A stretch of DNA of 12,202 nt from JAENVT01 sp031370745 (GCA_031370745.1 JANMQX010000419.1:1-12202); one strand, 5' to 3'; counted from the stretch's first letter, positions 1-7,299 are shown. A program made the numbers and translations. The notes: generated from the sequence alone by a model not told the origin.

Positions 1-299
1 GGTTCCGGCACGATGCCGCCGACGATGACGGGGATGTCGACGCCGCGGGCGCGTGTTTCGATGACGAGGTGCGCCGCGAGGTTCATGTGCGCACCTGACA
101 ACATCGACAGCCCGATTGCGTCGACGTCCTCGTCGACCGCCGCGGCCGCGACGGGCGCCGGCGTTTGAAACAGACCCGTGTAGATCACTTCGTAGCCGGC
201 GTCGCGCAGAATGCGAGCGACGACCTTGATACCCCGGTCGTGACCATCGAGGCCGACCTTGGCGATCAGGATTCGTTGCGCCGCCACTGAGATCGCCAT
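1..299 (-). CDS. B12-binding small subunit of acyl-CoA mutase (partial, C-terminus off left edge)
   Basis: This encodes the cobalamin-binding subunit of a two-subunit adenosylcobalamin-dependent acyl-CoA mutase. It holds the cofactor base-off/His-on and docks on the large subunit encoded just upstream. Ninety-nine residues are visible. The hallmark DxHxxG motif reads DGHDRG (D18, H20, G23), with His20 the expected cobalt ligand. The other two B12-fold signatures are also present: the SxL motif at S65-L67 in GLSMLSGAH, and the GG pair at 94-95 in VGGIVPE. The family is usually about 130-140 residues, so roughly 35-40 residues are missing. The ATG shares its A with the TGA stop of the large-subunit gene (TGATG), which implies translational coupling. 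Because its partner has an isobutyryl-CoA-mutase-type pocket, it is probably the IcmB counterpart. The small subunit alone does not set specificity, so I give no symbol. Confidence 0.93.
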   Translation of the reverse strand, partial: MAISVAAQRILIAKVGLDGHDRGIKVVARILRDAGYEVIYTGLFQTPAPVAAAAVDEDVDAIGLSMLSGAHMNLAAHLVIETRARGVDIPVIVGGIVPE

Positions 300-1933
300 C
301 AGATGGTGGGTACTTCGACGTGTCGCCCGAACACTGTTCCGAGCGAAGCCATCACTTCGCCAAGTGTTGCGTACACACCGACCGCATCGATCAGTGCGGG
401 CATCAGGTTGATCTCAGGATCGGCAGCCTCTGCCTCGACGCGTCGCAGGGCGGCATTGACAGCGGCCTGATCGCGCGCCTCGCGGACCTGCTCCAGTCGT
501 TTGAGTTGGCGCGACTCGTCCTCGTTGGTGATCTGCAGCAGCGGGATCTGGGCGTCCTCGCTACCCTCGGTGAAACCGTTGACGCCGACGACGATCCGTC
601 GTCCGGTGTTGAAGCGACGTTCGAGGTCGTACGCCGAGTCGGCGATCTTGCCCTGGAACCAGTTGTCTTCGATGCCCTTGATGGCCCCTTCGAGCATCGA
701 ACCACCACCTAGCTCGTCGAGGTAGGCGAACAGTTCCTCGGCTTGGCGCTCGACCTCGTCGGTGAGTTGTTCGACGTACCACGAACCACCGAGCGGGTCG
801 GCAACGTGAGCCACATTTGTCTCGTGAGCGATCACTTGTTGCGTGCGCAGGGCGATGCGGGCGGTCCTCTCGGTCGGCAGCGCCATCGCCTCGTCCATCG
901 AGTTCGTGTGCAGAGATTGCGTGCCACCGAGCACACCGGCCAACGCCTCGATGGCCGTGCGGACGATGTTGACCTCGGGCTGTTGCGCGGTCAGCGACAC
1001 ACCAGCTGTTTGGGTGTGGAATCGCAGTTGCAACGACCGCTCCAGCTTGGCGCCGTAGCGCTCGCGCAGCCAGCGCGCCCAAATTCGGCGGGCGGCGCGG
1101 TACTTGGCGATCTCTTCGAAGAAGTCGATGTGGGCGTTGAAGAAGAACGACAACCGCGGCGCGAACGAGTCAACCGGCAGGCCGGCTTGCATCGCCAGTT
1201 CGACGTAGGCGAAACCGTTGGCGAGCGTGAACGCCAACTCCTCGACAGCGGTCGAACCTGCCTCGCGGATGTGGTAGCCGGAGATCGAGATCGAATGCCA
1301 CCGCGGCATCTCCGCAGCGGTGAACCTGATCGTGTCGCGCACCAACCGCATCGACGGCCGAGGCGGGAAGACGAACTCCTTCTGTGCCTGGTACTCCTTC
1401 AAGATGTCGTTCTGCAACGTCCCGCCGAGCCGAGCACGATTGACCCCGGCCTTCTCTGCTTGAGCGACGTACATCGCCATGATCACCGCAGCCGGCGAGT
1501 TGATGGTCATCGACGTCGTCGTCGTATTCAGATCGATGCCCGCGTAGAGGTCTTCCATATCGGCCAACGAATCGACTGCCACCCCACAACGACCCACCTC
1601 ACCGAGCGCCATCGGGTGATCGGAATCGATGCCGAGCAACGTCGGCATGTCGAACGCCGTCGACAGCCCGTCGCCGCCGGATTTGATGATCTCTTTGAAA
1701 CGCCAGTTGGTGTCGTCGGCGGTGCCGAAACCGGCGAACATCCGCATTGTCCACAGCTTCGATCGATACATCGACGCGTACGGACCACGGGTGTACGGAA
1801 ACTGCCCGGGAAAGTCGCCGTCGATCGGCCCATACACCGGGTCGAGTGGTATGCCCGACATCGTCGTGAAATCGGTATCGCGAATCGAGGACTCAGCGAA
1901 CGCCTGCTCCCAGATCTCACGGTTGGTCGGCAC
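299..1933 (-). CDS. icmA: Adenosylcobalamin-dependent acyl-CoA mutase large subunit, isobutyryl-CoA mutase type
   Basis: This is a radical B12 mutase of the methylmalonyl-CoA mutase family that rearranges the carbon skeleton of a short acyl-CoA. Its 544 residues form the substrate-binding TIM barrel without a fused B12 domain, matching the roughly 530-570-residue large subunits of split mutases. Family blocks include WTMRMFAGFG, TTSMTI, GYHIREAG (Tyr220, His221), LRFHTQTAGVSLTAQQP and ADPLGGSWYVE. The position of methylmalonyl-CoA mutase Tyr89 is Phe66, and that of Arg207 is Gln184. The 118-residue spacing is the same in both enzymes, and Tyr220/His221 fall where Tyr243/His244 are expected. 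Phe/Gln is the known isobutyryl-CoA mutase pair. Residue 93 is Ala rather than the Asp of 2-hydroxyisobutyryl-CoA mutase. The inferred reaction is isobutyryl-CoA to and from n-butyryl-CoA. Automated annotation would probably call it methylmalonyl-CoA mutase. The start is GTG, with no clear Shine-Dalgarno but a -10-like hexamer six bases upstream. No MeaB-type chaperone gene is visible. Confidence 0.9.
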   Translation of the reverse strand: MPTNREIWEQAFAESSIRDTDFTTMSGIPLDPVYGPIDGDFPGQFPYTRGPYASMYRSKLWTMRMFAGFGTADDTNWRFKEIIKSGGDGLSTAFDMPTLLGIDSDHPMALGEVGRCGVAVDSLADMEDLYAGIDLNTTTTSMTINSPAAVIMAMYVAQAEKAGVNRARLGGTLQNDILKEYQAQKEFVFPPRPSMRLVRDTIRFTAAEMPRWHSISISGYHIREAGSTAVEELAFTLANGFAYVELAMQAGLPVDSFAPRLSFFFNAHIDFFEEIAKYRAARRIWARWLRERYGAKLERSLQLRFHTQTAGVSLTAQQPEVNIVRTAIEALAGVLGGTQSLHTNSMDEAMALPTERTARIALRTQQVIAHETNVAHVADPLGGSWYVEQLTDEVERQAEELFAYLDELGGGSMLEGAIKGIEDNWFQGKIADSAYDLERRFNTGRRIVVGVNGFTEGSEDAQIPLLQITNEDESRQLKRLEQVREARDQAAVNAALRRVEAEAADPEINLMPALIDAVGVYATLGEVMASLGTVFGRHVEVPTI

Positions 1934-1939
1934 GGTCGC

Positions 1940-1945
1940 AGCTTA
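1940..1945 (-). promoter_or_regulatory. Candidate -10 element (TAAGCT) for leaderless icmA transcript
   Basis: On the minus strand TAAGCT fits the actinobacterial TAnnnT -10 consensus and lies exactly six bases before the GTG start, so transcription would begin at or near the start codon. No Shine-Dalgarno motif is present, and no clear -35 is seen 16-19 bases further upstream. It would give the mutase pair a promoter separate from the oxidoreductase gene that ends 50 bases upstream. The call rests on motif and spacing only. Confidence 0.35.
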
Positions 1946-1983
1946 GGTTGCGAGGTCGTGCTGTCGGACAGCGCCGCAACCGT

Positions 1984-2901
1984 TCACGTCTGCCGGGCGA
2001 GCACGATCGGCGCGGCCTGCTCGAGATGCTCGACCCAAAGTTGCGGTGTCGCCGGCTCGCCGATCGGCAGGATCACGAACTTCGTGGTGCCGACGGCGAC
2101 GAACTTGTCGATCGTGGCTATCAGTGCGTCCCACCCCTGCGGTATCAACACCGTCGGGTCGGAGAGGTCTGGCCGCCGTTTGGCCAATAGCTGTCGAACC
2201 GACTCCGGTATCGGCCCGAACGCGTACGAGATCATTGCCCCATAGTGATCGAGGTCGATCGACCGATCATGTTCGGCCAGCGTTGTCTCAATGGCTTCGC
2301 GTCCTTTCGCCACGTCGTCGGGAGTGACGAAGCTCGGCAGCCACCCGTCGGCCAAGCGTCCGACGCGACGTAACTCTGAAGGCGCGATGCCCCCTAGCCA
2401 CACGTCGAGATGAGCCTGCAGCGGCTTCGGCAGAACTCGCAGTTCGTCATAGTTGAAGTGCTCGCCGTGATGCGTCAGCTTGCCTTCGGCCCAGGCACCA
2501 CGCAGCACCGCCAGCGACTCGTCGAACAGCTTGGCGCGGGCGCTGCGTTCGACACCGAAGGCCTGCTGCTCGTGCGGATCGGCAACACCAAGTCCGAATG
2601 CGGGCAGCAGCCGGCCGTTCGACAACCGGTCGAGCGTCGCCAGCTCCTTGGCGAGGACGATGGGATTGCGTCCGGGCAGCACCATCACACTCATCCCAAA
2701 CTTCAACTTCGTCGTGCGGCCGGCGGCGAAAGCCATCCCGACGAGCGGATCCGGTGCGTCACCGCCGATCCGTTCGCTGAGCCACAAGCTGTCGAAGCCC
2801 AGCCGTTCGAGCGCGTCGACGACCGTGGCGAAGCCGTCGTCGTTGAGGCGCGTGCGAGTGCCGAAGGCGTATCCGATGCGAACCCTTGCTCCGTCAGCCA
2901 C
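1984..2901 (-). CDS. Luciferase-like (LLM) flavin/F420-dependent oxidoreductase
   Basis: This is a 305-residue TIM-barrel oxidoreductase of the bacterial luciferase-like superfamily, close to the usual 280-340 residues for single-domain members. The N-terminal strand VRIGYAF and the helix ending in LERLGFDSLWLSER are typical. The most diagnostic region is residues 69-106, which combines GMSVMVLPGRNP, LAKELATLDRLSNGRL and AFGLG. It is followed by a helix with FDESLAVLRGAW and a barrel strand reading VWLGGIAP. In actinobacteria many such proteins use deazaflavin F420. Cofactor choice (F420 or FMN) and substrate cannot be read from the sequence. The start is GTG; an equally weak GTG could lie slightly inside. 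It ends 50 bases before the mutase gene and begins 32 bases after the small membrane-protein gene, so a shared transcript is plausible. No signal peptide is seen, so it should be cytosolic. Confidence 0.88.
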   Translation of the reverse strand: MADGARVRIGYAFGTRTRLNDDGFATVVDALERLGFDSLWLSERIGGDAPDPLVGMAFAAGRTTKLKFGMSVMVLPGRNPIVLAKELATLDRLSNGRLLPAFGLGVADPHEQQAFGVERSARAKLFDESLAVLRGAWAEGKLTHHGEHFNYDELRVLPKPLQAHLDVWLGGIAPSELRRVGRLADGWLPSFVTPDDVAKGREAIETTLAEHDRSIDLDHYGAMISYAFGPIPESVRQLLAKRRPDLSDPTVLIPQGWDALIATIDKFVAVGTTKFVILPIGEPATPQLWVEHLEQAAPIVLARQT

Positions 2902-2933
2902 GAGCGCGCCGCCCGAAGCTCACCACACAGGGT

Positions 2934-3251
2934 TCAACTCGACGGACTGTCCAGCGCCAGACGCCGAGCGACTCGCCGGACGCCCGATGAGTCGATCGTG
3001 ACGAAGCCATCGCCGCATCGTGACACAACGGTGAAACGGTGTTGCGAACGGACACGGGCCGGGATGAGCTGCACGCGATGCCAACCGATCAGCGACGCCG
3101 TCGCGATGACACCGACCATGATCACCGGCTCGGGGACCCGAGTCGCCAGCAAACCAGCCATGAGTGCGGCGCCTGCGCCGGCGACCAACAACCGAAGGAT
3201 CAAGGTTGCCGGAGAGGTTGCAGGTGTGCGGTACATGGCGTTCACATTCAT
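2934..3251 (-). CDS. Small two-helix membrane protein, function unknown
   Basis: This is a 105-residue protein I do not recognise. It has two hydrophobic segments, roughly residues 16-36 (rich in Ala, Gly and Leu) and 42-58, joined by a short TRVPEP turn. That arrangement suggests a helical hairpin in the cytoplasmic membrane. The C-terminal 45 residues are polar and Arg-rich, with a VTIDSSGVRR stretch that could be a small beta unit resembling the end of PH-like (bPH) domains. The latter is only an impression. It starts with ATG and has no obvious Shine-Dalgarno. It sits between the amidase gene (97-base gap) and the oxidoreductase gene (32-base gap) on the same strand. A 134-residue reading in another frame of the same strand (2920-3324) is rejected because it is rich in Arg, His and Cys and has no membrane or domain pattern. 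Confidence 0.6.
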   Translation of the reverse strand: MNVNAMYRTPATSPATLILRLLVAGAGAALMAGLLATRVPEPVIMVGVIATASLIGWHRVQLIPARVRSQHRFTVVSRCGDGFVTIDSSGVRRVARRLALDSPSS

Positions 3252-3348
3252 AGAGACGTTCGAGGGGGCCCTTTGGATTCAACTTTCGGCAAGTTGTCTT
3301 GAAATTAAACAAATCGTCATACAACCGGCACAGAAGACAGGGGCGACT
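3252..3348 (-). promoter_or_regulatory. AT-rich intergenic region, probable promoter area of the 3-gene to 5-gene minus-strand unit
   Basis: This gap separates the amidase stop from the membrane-protein start. It holds the only clearly AT-rich island of the left block, about 3297-3325, including TAATTT on the minus strand at 3302-3307 (a TAnnnT match). No matching -35 is evident. Base composition and position make it the likeliest promoter region for the downstream genes. Read-through from the amidase gene is also possible, because no T-tailed hairpin terminator is visible. Confidence 0.35.
3280..3296. repeat. Perfect 6-bp inverted repeat with 5-base loop (CAACTT/AAGTTG)
   Basis: CAACTT at 3280-3285 is mirrored by AAGTTG at 3291-3296 around TCGGC. 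It lies between the AT-rich island and the start of the small membrane-protein gene, where an operator or a 5'-leader hairpin would sit. No poly-T follows, so terminator function is unlikely. The short arms mean chance occurrence cannot be excluded. Confidence 0.35.
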
Positions 3349-4782
3349 TCAGTCGTGGGGGTGCCGGTCGGCCCAGGGCTGGGCGGACTCGACCTGCGCG
3401 GCCACTCTCAGTAACGCGTCCTCACATCCGTACGCGGCGACGAGCTGAACGCCGATCGGCAGGCCGGCGCTGTTCCAGTGCAACGGGAGACTGATTGCGG
3501 GTTGTCCGCTGGAGTTGAACGGCGGAGTGAACGGCACAAATGCGCCCGCCCTGACCATCGGAGTCATCGGCGCCGCGGGATCGTTCGCGAACGTTCCAAT
3601 CAATGTCGGTGGCTCGGCGAGGGTGGGTGTCAACAACAGATCCCATCCACTGGCCCACCACTGTTGTAATGCTCGACGAAACTCGACGTTGGCGGCGAGG
3701 GCAAGCGCGTAGTCGACGCCGCTGACGCTCTGGGCGAAGGCAACCTGGGCGCGATTGACGGCCTCGATGTCGTCGTCGTTCGTCGACCGACCCAGTTGCG
3801 ATTCGATCCGCTGCACCGAGACGCCCATGTTGGTGCTCCACAACGCCGAGAAACGGCGTCCGAAGTCGCGGTTCGCCAAGGCGGCGGGGTAGCCGATCTC
3901 GACGTGATGACCGAGTGATTCGAGCAGCGCGGCAGCAGACCGAACGGCGTCGCGACAGTCGTCGTGCAGGGCGTTGCCCAACGGATGCTCGTCGAGCAGA
4001 CCGACCCGCAATCGACCCGGATCTCTGCCGACTTCGGAGACGTACGGTCGCAGCGGCCTCGCAGCGATCACGGTGTCGCCCACACCCGGGCCGTGCACTG
4101 CGTCGAGCAGGGCCGCAGTGTCGCGCACGGTGCGGCTGACGCACAGTTCGACACCGAGGTTGCTCTCGTCGCGGAATGGGCCGAGCGTGATCCGTCCCTG
4201 CGATGGCTTCAGCCCGACCAGTCCACAGCACGAGGCGGGGATTCGGATCGAACCCCCGCCGTCGCTGGCGTGGGCGAACGGAACCATTCCTGCGGCCACC
4301 GCCGCCGCTGATCCTCCGCTCGAACCGCCCGGCGAATGCTCGAGACTCCAAGGATTCCGTGTCGGACCCCAGGCGATCGGTTCGGTTGTCGGCAGGCTGC
4401 CGAACTCCGGGCTGTTCGTTCGGCCGGCAATGTTCAGACCTGCTTGGCGGAATCGACTGACCAACGTCGTGTCGGTCGGCGAAATCGGAAGCGCTTGTTT
4501 CAATGCCCGGCACCCATTCGTCAACGGTTGGCCGGCGTAGTGGGCCCACAGGTCCTTGAGAAGAAACGGCACGCCCCGGAATGGGCCGTCGGGCAGTTGT
4601 GTTGCGGCGTCGCGGGCCTCGTCGAACCAACGGATGATGACGGCGTTCAGCGCCGGATCGAGCGACTCGATCCGTTCGATCGCTGCCTCGATCAATTCCG
4701 CTGCCGACGCGTCGCCACGGCGGACCAAGGCGGCTTGATCGGTGGCGTCCATCCATCTGGTTTCTGATGCAAGCGAACCCAT
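3349..4782 (-). CDS. Amidase-signature family hydrolase
   Basis: This is a 477-residue serine hydrolase of the amidase signature family, which cleaves C-N bonds of amides with a Ser-cisSer-Lys triad. All three catalytic positions are visible: Lys76 in FLLKDLW, cis-Ser154 in PGGSSGGSAAA, and nucleophile Ser178 in DGGGSIRIPA. Spacing and numbering match GatA closely. The glycine-rich signature runs from about 149 to 192, followed by GLVGLKPSQGRI. The HASDGGGSIRIPA version, with Ala-Ser-Asp before the glycines, recalls 6-aminohexanoate cyclic-dimer hydrolase (NylA)-like and aryl-acylamidase members rather than GatA. No GatB/GatC neighbour is present, which also argues against tRNA amidotransferase. 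The substrate is unknown. I chose the ATG at 4782 over an in-frame start 20 codons upstream because AGGA precedes it, the extra residues look non-native, and the longer form would overlap the divergent MFS gene. No signal peptide is seen. Confidence 0.9.
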   Translation of the reverse strand: MGSLASETRWMDATDQAALVRRGDASAAELIEAAIERIESLDPALNAVIIRWFDEARDAATQLPDGPFRGVPFLLKDLWAHYAGQPLTNGCRALKQALPISPTDTTLVSRFRQAGLNIAGRTNSPEFGSLPTTEPIAWGPTRNPWSLEHSPGGSSGGSAAAVAAGMVPFAHASDGGGSIRIPASCCGLVGLKPSQGRITLGPFRDESNLGVELCVSRTVRDTAALLDAVHGPGVGDTVIAARPLRPYVSEVGRDPGRLRVGLLDEHPLGNALHDDCRDAVRSAAALLESLGHHVEIGYPAALANRDFGRRFSALWSTNMGVSVQRIESQLGRSTNDDDIEAVNRAQVAFAQSVSGVDYALALAANVEFRRALQQWWASGWDLLLTPTLAEPPTLIGTFANDPAAPMTPMVRAGAFVPFTPPFNSSGQPAISLPLHWNSAGLPIGVQLVAAYGCEDALLRVAAQVESAQPWADRHPHD

Positions 4783-4795
4783 GGGGTCCTGTGTA

Positions 4796-4803
4796 GCACG
4801 TGC
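4796..4803. promoter_or_regulatory. 8-bp palindrome GCACGTGC in the divergent amidase/MFS intergenic region
   Basis: The 41-base gap between the divergent starts at 4782 and 4824 is centred on a perfect palindrome with a CACGTG core. Flanking sequence offers TAATTG on the minus strand and GTAGCA on the plus strand as poor -10 candidates. A shared operator controlling both genes is possible but rests only on symmetry and placement. Confidence 0.3.
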
Positions 4804-4823
4804 AATTAGGGTGGCGATTCGTC

Positions 4824-6101
4824 GTGTCCACCTCGCAAGCACCCCCCTCGCCGATGACTACTCGACAGGTGTGGCAGTCGCGTCCTGTTCGTCGCCTGCT
4901 GATCAGCACCGGCATCCTCACCAGTGGTATCGCACTGCAGTCCACGGCGTTGTTGAAGCAGGCCTACGACATCACCGGTCGCAAATCGGATCTCGGCTGG
5001 ATGGGTCTCGCCGAGTTCCTGCCGATCGCCGCGCTGGTGCTCGTGACAGGATCGTTGGCCGACCACTTCAATCGCAAGACGATCGCCCTCATCACCGTTG
5101 GGGCCGAAGTGTTCACCTCCGGCGCCCTCCTTTTCTACGCCCTCAGCAAACCGACCTCGGTCATGCCCCTGTTTGGAATCGCATTCACCTTCGGGATCGC
5201 CCGCGCTTTTCAGGCGCCGGCGACGCGGGCGATGCCTCCGATGGTTGCACCGGCCGGCGCGCTGCCAAAGGTGATCGCGTTGTACTCGGCGGTATGGACC
5301 GGTTCGATCATCGTCGGTCCGGCCATCGGCGGGTTTCTCTACGCGGTTGATCCGTGGGTTGCGTATCTCGGCTCGACCACGCTGATCCTGGTGAGCGCCC
5401 TGGTGCTGTCGACGCAGACCTTTGTACGCGAGCCGTTGCCGCCCGACCCCGACAACCGGCCCACGCTTCGCAGCGCGGTCGAAGGTTTGGTCTTCATCCG
5501 CCGCACACCAGTGCTACTTGCCGCAATCGCCCTCGACCTCTTCGCGGTCCTGTTCGGGGGAGCCGTGGCATTGATCCCCGTGATCGCCAAAGACCGTCTG
5601 GGCGTCGGTGACGTGGCGTACGGATGGCTGCGCGCGGCCCCCGGTTTCGGCGCGGCGGCGATGGCGCTCGTGCTGGCCGCCCGGCCGGTACGGCGACATG
5701 TCGGCAAGACTCTGCTCGTTGTCGTCGGCGTGTTCGGCGTCGGTACAGTCGCCCTCGGCGTCACACGGAACTACTTCATGGCGTTCCTGGCGTTGGTCGT
5801 GCTCTCTGCCGCCGACATGGTCAGCGTGTTCATCCGTGGGTCGCTCGTTCCTCTGGTCACCCCCGACGAAAAACGCGGCAGGGTGCTGGCTGTCGAGTCG
5901 GTGTTCATCGGCGCGTCGAACGAATTGGGAGCGTTCGAGAGCGGCATGTTCGCTCAAGCGTTCGGCACGTCTGCAACTGTGATCGGTGGCGGGGTGGCGA
6001 CCTTGGCAGTGGTCGGTGTCTGGTGGTTCGCCTTCCCGTCGCTACGAAGAATCGATCGCTTCGAGGAACTCGAGCGGAGCGACTCGACCGAGTCGCGCTG
6101 A
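4824..6101 (+). CDS. MFS transporter, EntS/MFS_3-like drug or metabolite exporter
   Basis: This is a 425-residue major facilitator superfamily protein with about 12 hydrophobic segments, probably a proton-coupled exporter in the cytoplasmic membrane. MFS motif A between helices 2 and 3 reads GSLADHFNRK (residues 76-85). Helix 4-5 features include RAFQAPATRAMPPMVAP and the helix-5 glycine motif WTGSIIVGPAIGG. The second half has a degenerate loop repeat (VRRHVGKT) and the stretch SNELGAFESGMF, which I associate with the MFS_3 group that includes the enterobactin exporter EntS. The substrate cannot be predicted. I start it at the GTG at 4824 because AGGGTGG lies nine bases upstream. A GTG at 4800 and an ATG at 4854 are also in frame. 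It diverges from the amidase and ends only five bases before the convergent lipoprotein gene. Confidence 0.87.
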   Translation: MSTSQAPPSPMTTRQVWQSRPVRRLLISTGILTSGIALQSTALLKQAYDITGRKSDLGWMGLAEFLPIAALVLVTGSLADHFNRKTIALITVGAEVFTSGALLFYALSKPTSVMPLFGIAFTFGIARAFQAPATRAMPPMVAPAGALPKVIALYSAVWTGSIIVGPAIGGFLYAVDPWVAYLGSTTLILVSALVLSTQTFVREPLPPDPDNRPTLRSAVEGLVFIRRTPVLLAAIALDLFAVLFGGAVALIPVIAKDRLGVGDVAYGWLRAAPGFGAAAMALVLAARPVRRHVGKTLLVVVGVFGVGTVALGVTRNYFMAFLALVVLSAADMVSVFIRGSLVPLVTPDEKRGRVLAVESVFIGASNELGAFESGMFAQAFGTSATVIGGGVATLAVVGVWWFAFPSLRRIDRFEELERSDSTESR

Positions 6102-6106
6102 CATCA

Positions 6107-7291
6107 TCAACCAGGCGCAGCGTTGTTGATGTCGTTGGGTAGCTCTCCGAATGATGTGAGCACTGAGCGGACCGCAGCGCTGTCGACGCCGGTGACCAGC
6201 GGCGTTGCCGCTGCGGTGGCGATGTTCCAGATCCACAGGTCGCTCGGGCCGGTGCAGCCCGTGGCTCGTACCGACAGGACCAGTTGCTGAGGATCGAGCC
6301 AACCGACCGGCTCGGTCGACTGTGCGGCGAAGGCGGCAGGCTGGTCGGCTGTGGCAGTGCCATTTGAGATCTGCGAGCGGGTGAGTCCGGTGCATGCACC
6401 GATTCGCCACGCGACAGCGGCACCCGCCGAGGTACCGATGGTCACCTTGGCGACCGGCTCGGTCACCTGAGCGATGTCGGTCAGAGTCAGTCCCGGCAGG
6501 TCGAGAGCGTGGATGTGAAACGTACCGTCGTGGTGATCGTGCACGAAGTAGACCCGAGTGCCGGATGGATCCGGGTCGATTTCGGTGATCGTTGTCGTCG
6601 GCTGATCGAGTTGGGCGATCAACCGGGGGTTCGCCCCCCGATTGCTGGCGATGAACAGGCCCGCCGTGCCGTCGGCTGCTTGACCGGCGGCAAAGATGTT
6701 TCGTCCGGCCGGATGGTAGGCAGCGACGTCGGTCCGCTCGAGGAAGCTGATGTCCGTCCGCGTTTCTGGTTGGCCTGCAGTTCGCCACAACAAGTGGCTG
6801 TTGGCGACGGCTGGGGCAATCAGCGCCTTGCCCGTCGGGTATGACCACGTGACGCGGGTGTTGGTCGCGAAATATCCGCTCGGCAGTGCCTGTGTCCCAT
6901 CGAACACCGTGATCGAGTTCAGCAAGACCCGATCGCCCGCGGGCGACCACTGGAACGGCCCGACGTTGTCGAGCGTCAACTCGGTCAGGCAACTCGTGGT
7001 GCCGTCGCCGGGGTTGATCCCGTAGAGGCGGGTGCCGGTCTCGAACGTGACCTCCGCTGCAGGCGTGGGCTCAGCGAACACGCACGCGCCGGTCGGCAGA
7101 GCAAGTGCGCTGGTGGGGACGACAACGACCGACGCCGCGGTCGTCGCGGCAATTGTGGAGGTCGATGGGGGAACCGTGTCGCTGGGAGTGCCGAGCGGTG
7201 CCAGCGTCTGTGTTGTCGTCGCTCCCTGGTCGACATTGCATCCTGCGGCAAGCACCGTGATCCCCACTGCGATGCACATCAACCGCTTCAT
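6107..7291 (-). CDS. Secreted lipoprotein with TolB/PD40-like beta-propeller repeats
   Basis: This is a 394-residue exported lipoprotein of unknown role. The N-terminus MKRLMCIAVGITVLAAGC is a lipoprotein signal peptide with lipobox AAGC and lipidated Cys18. A Thr/Ser/Pro/Ala-rich spacer follows at about 23-65. The rest contains repeated strand motifs typical of PD40/TolB-like propeller blades: FQWSPAGDRVLL (113-124), AAYHPAGRNIFAAGQ (190-204), IDPDPSGTRVYFV (238-250), and degenerate copies near 330-360. Cysteine pairs 70/101 and 300/346 could form disulfides outside the cell. Propeller lipoproteins usually act as binding or scaffolding modules. I chose the ATG at 7291, not a start 70 codons further up, because it yields a clean signal peptide and the longer form overlaps the divergent M23 gene. 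It has no Shine-Dalgarno, but a -10-like hexamer lies eight bases upstream. Confidence 0.8.
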   Translation of the reverse strand: MKRLMCIAVGITVLAAGCNVDQGATTTQTLAPLGTPSDTVPPSTSTIAATTAASVVVVPTSALALPTGACVFAEPTPAAEVTFETGTRLYGINPGDGTTSCLTELTLDNVGPFQWSPAGDRVLLNSITVFDGTQALPSGYFATNTRVTWSYPTGKALIAPAVANSHLLWRTAGQPETRTDISFLERTDVAAYHPAGRNIFAAGQAADGTAGLFIASNRGANPRLIAQLDQPTTTITEIDPDPSGTRVYFVHDHHDGTFHIHALDLPGLTLTDIAQVTEPVAKVTIGTSAGAAVAWRIGACTGLTRSQISNGTATADQPAAFAAQSTEPVGWLDPQQLVLSVRATGCTGPSDLWIWNIATAAATPLVTGVDSAAVRSVLTSFGELPNDINNAAPG

Positions 7292-7299
7292 GACGCACA

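Noticed and set aside
299..1933. Annotation as a standard methylmalonyl-CoA mutase large subunit
   Set aside because: The Tyr and Arg needed for methylmalonyl-CoA recognition are Phe66 and Gln184, as in isobutyryl-CoA mutase.
743..2245. 500-codon open frame on the plus strand opposite the mutase and oxidoreductase genes
   Set aside because: It is the antisense shadow of two clearly identified genes. The product is Arg/His-rich, without domains, and the frame arises from high-GC codon bias.
2410..3414. 334-codon plus-strand frame across the oxidoreductase and small membrane-protein genes
   Set aside because: It lies antisense to a recognised LLM gene and shows no recognisable domain or ribosome binding site.
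3422..4945. 507-codon minus-strand frame overlapping the amidase in another phase
   Set aside because: The product is dominated by Arg, with no motif. The amidase frame has a complete catalytic set.
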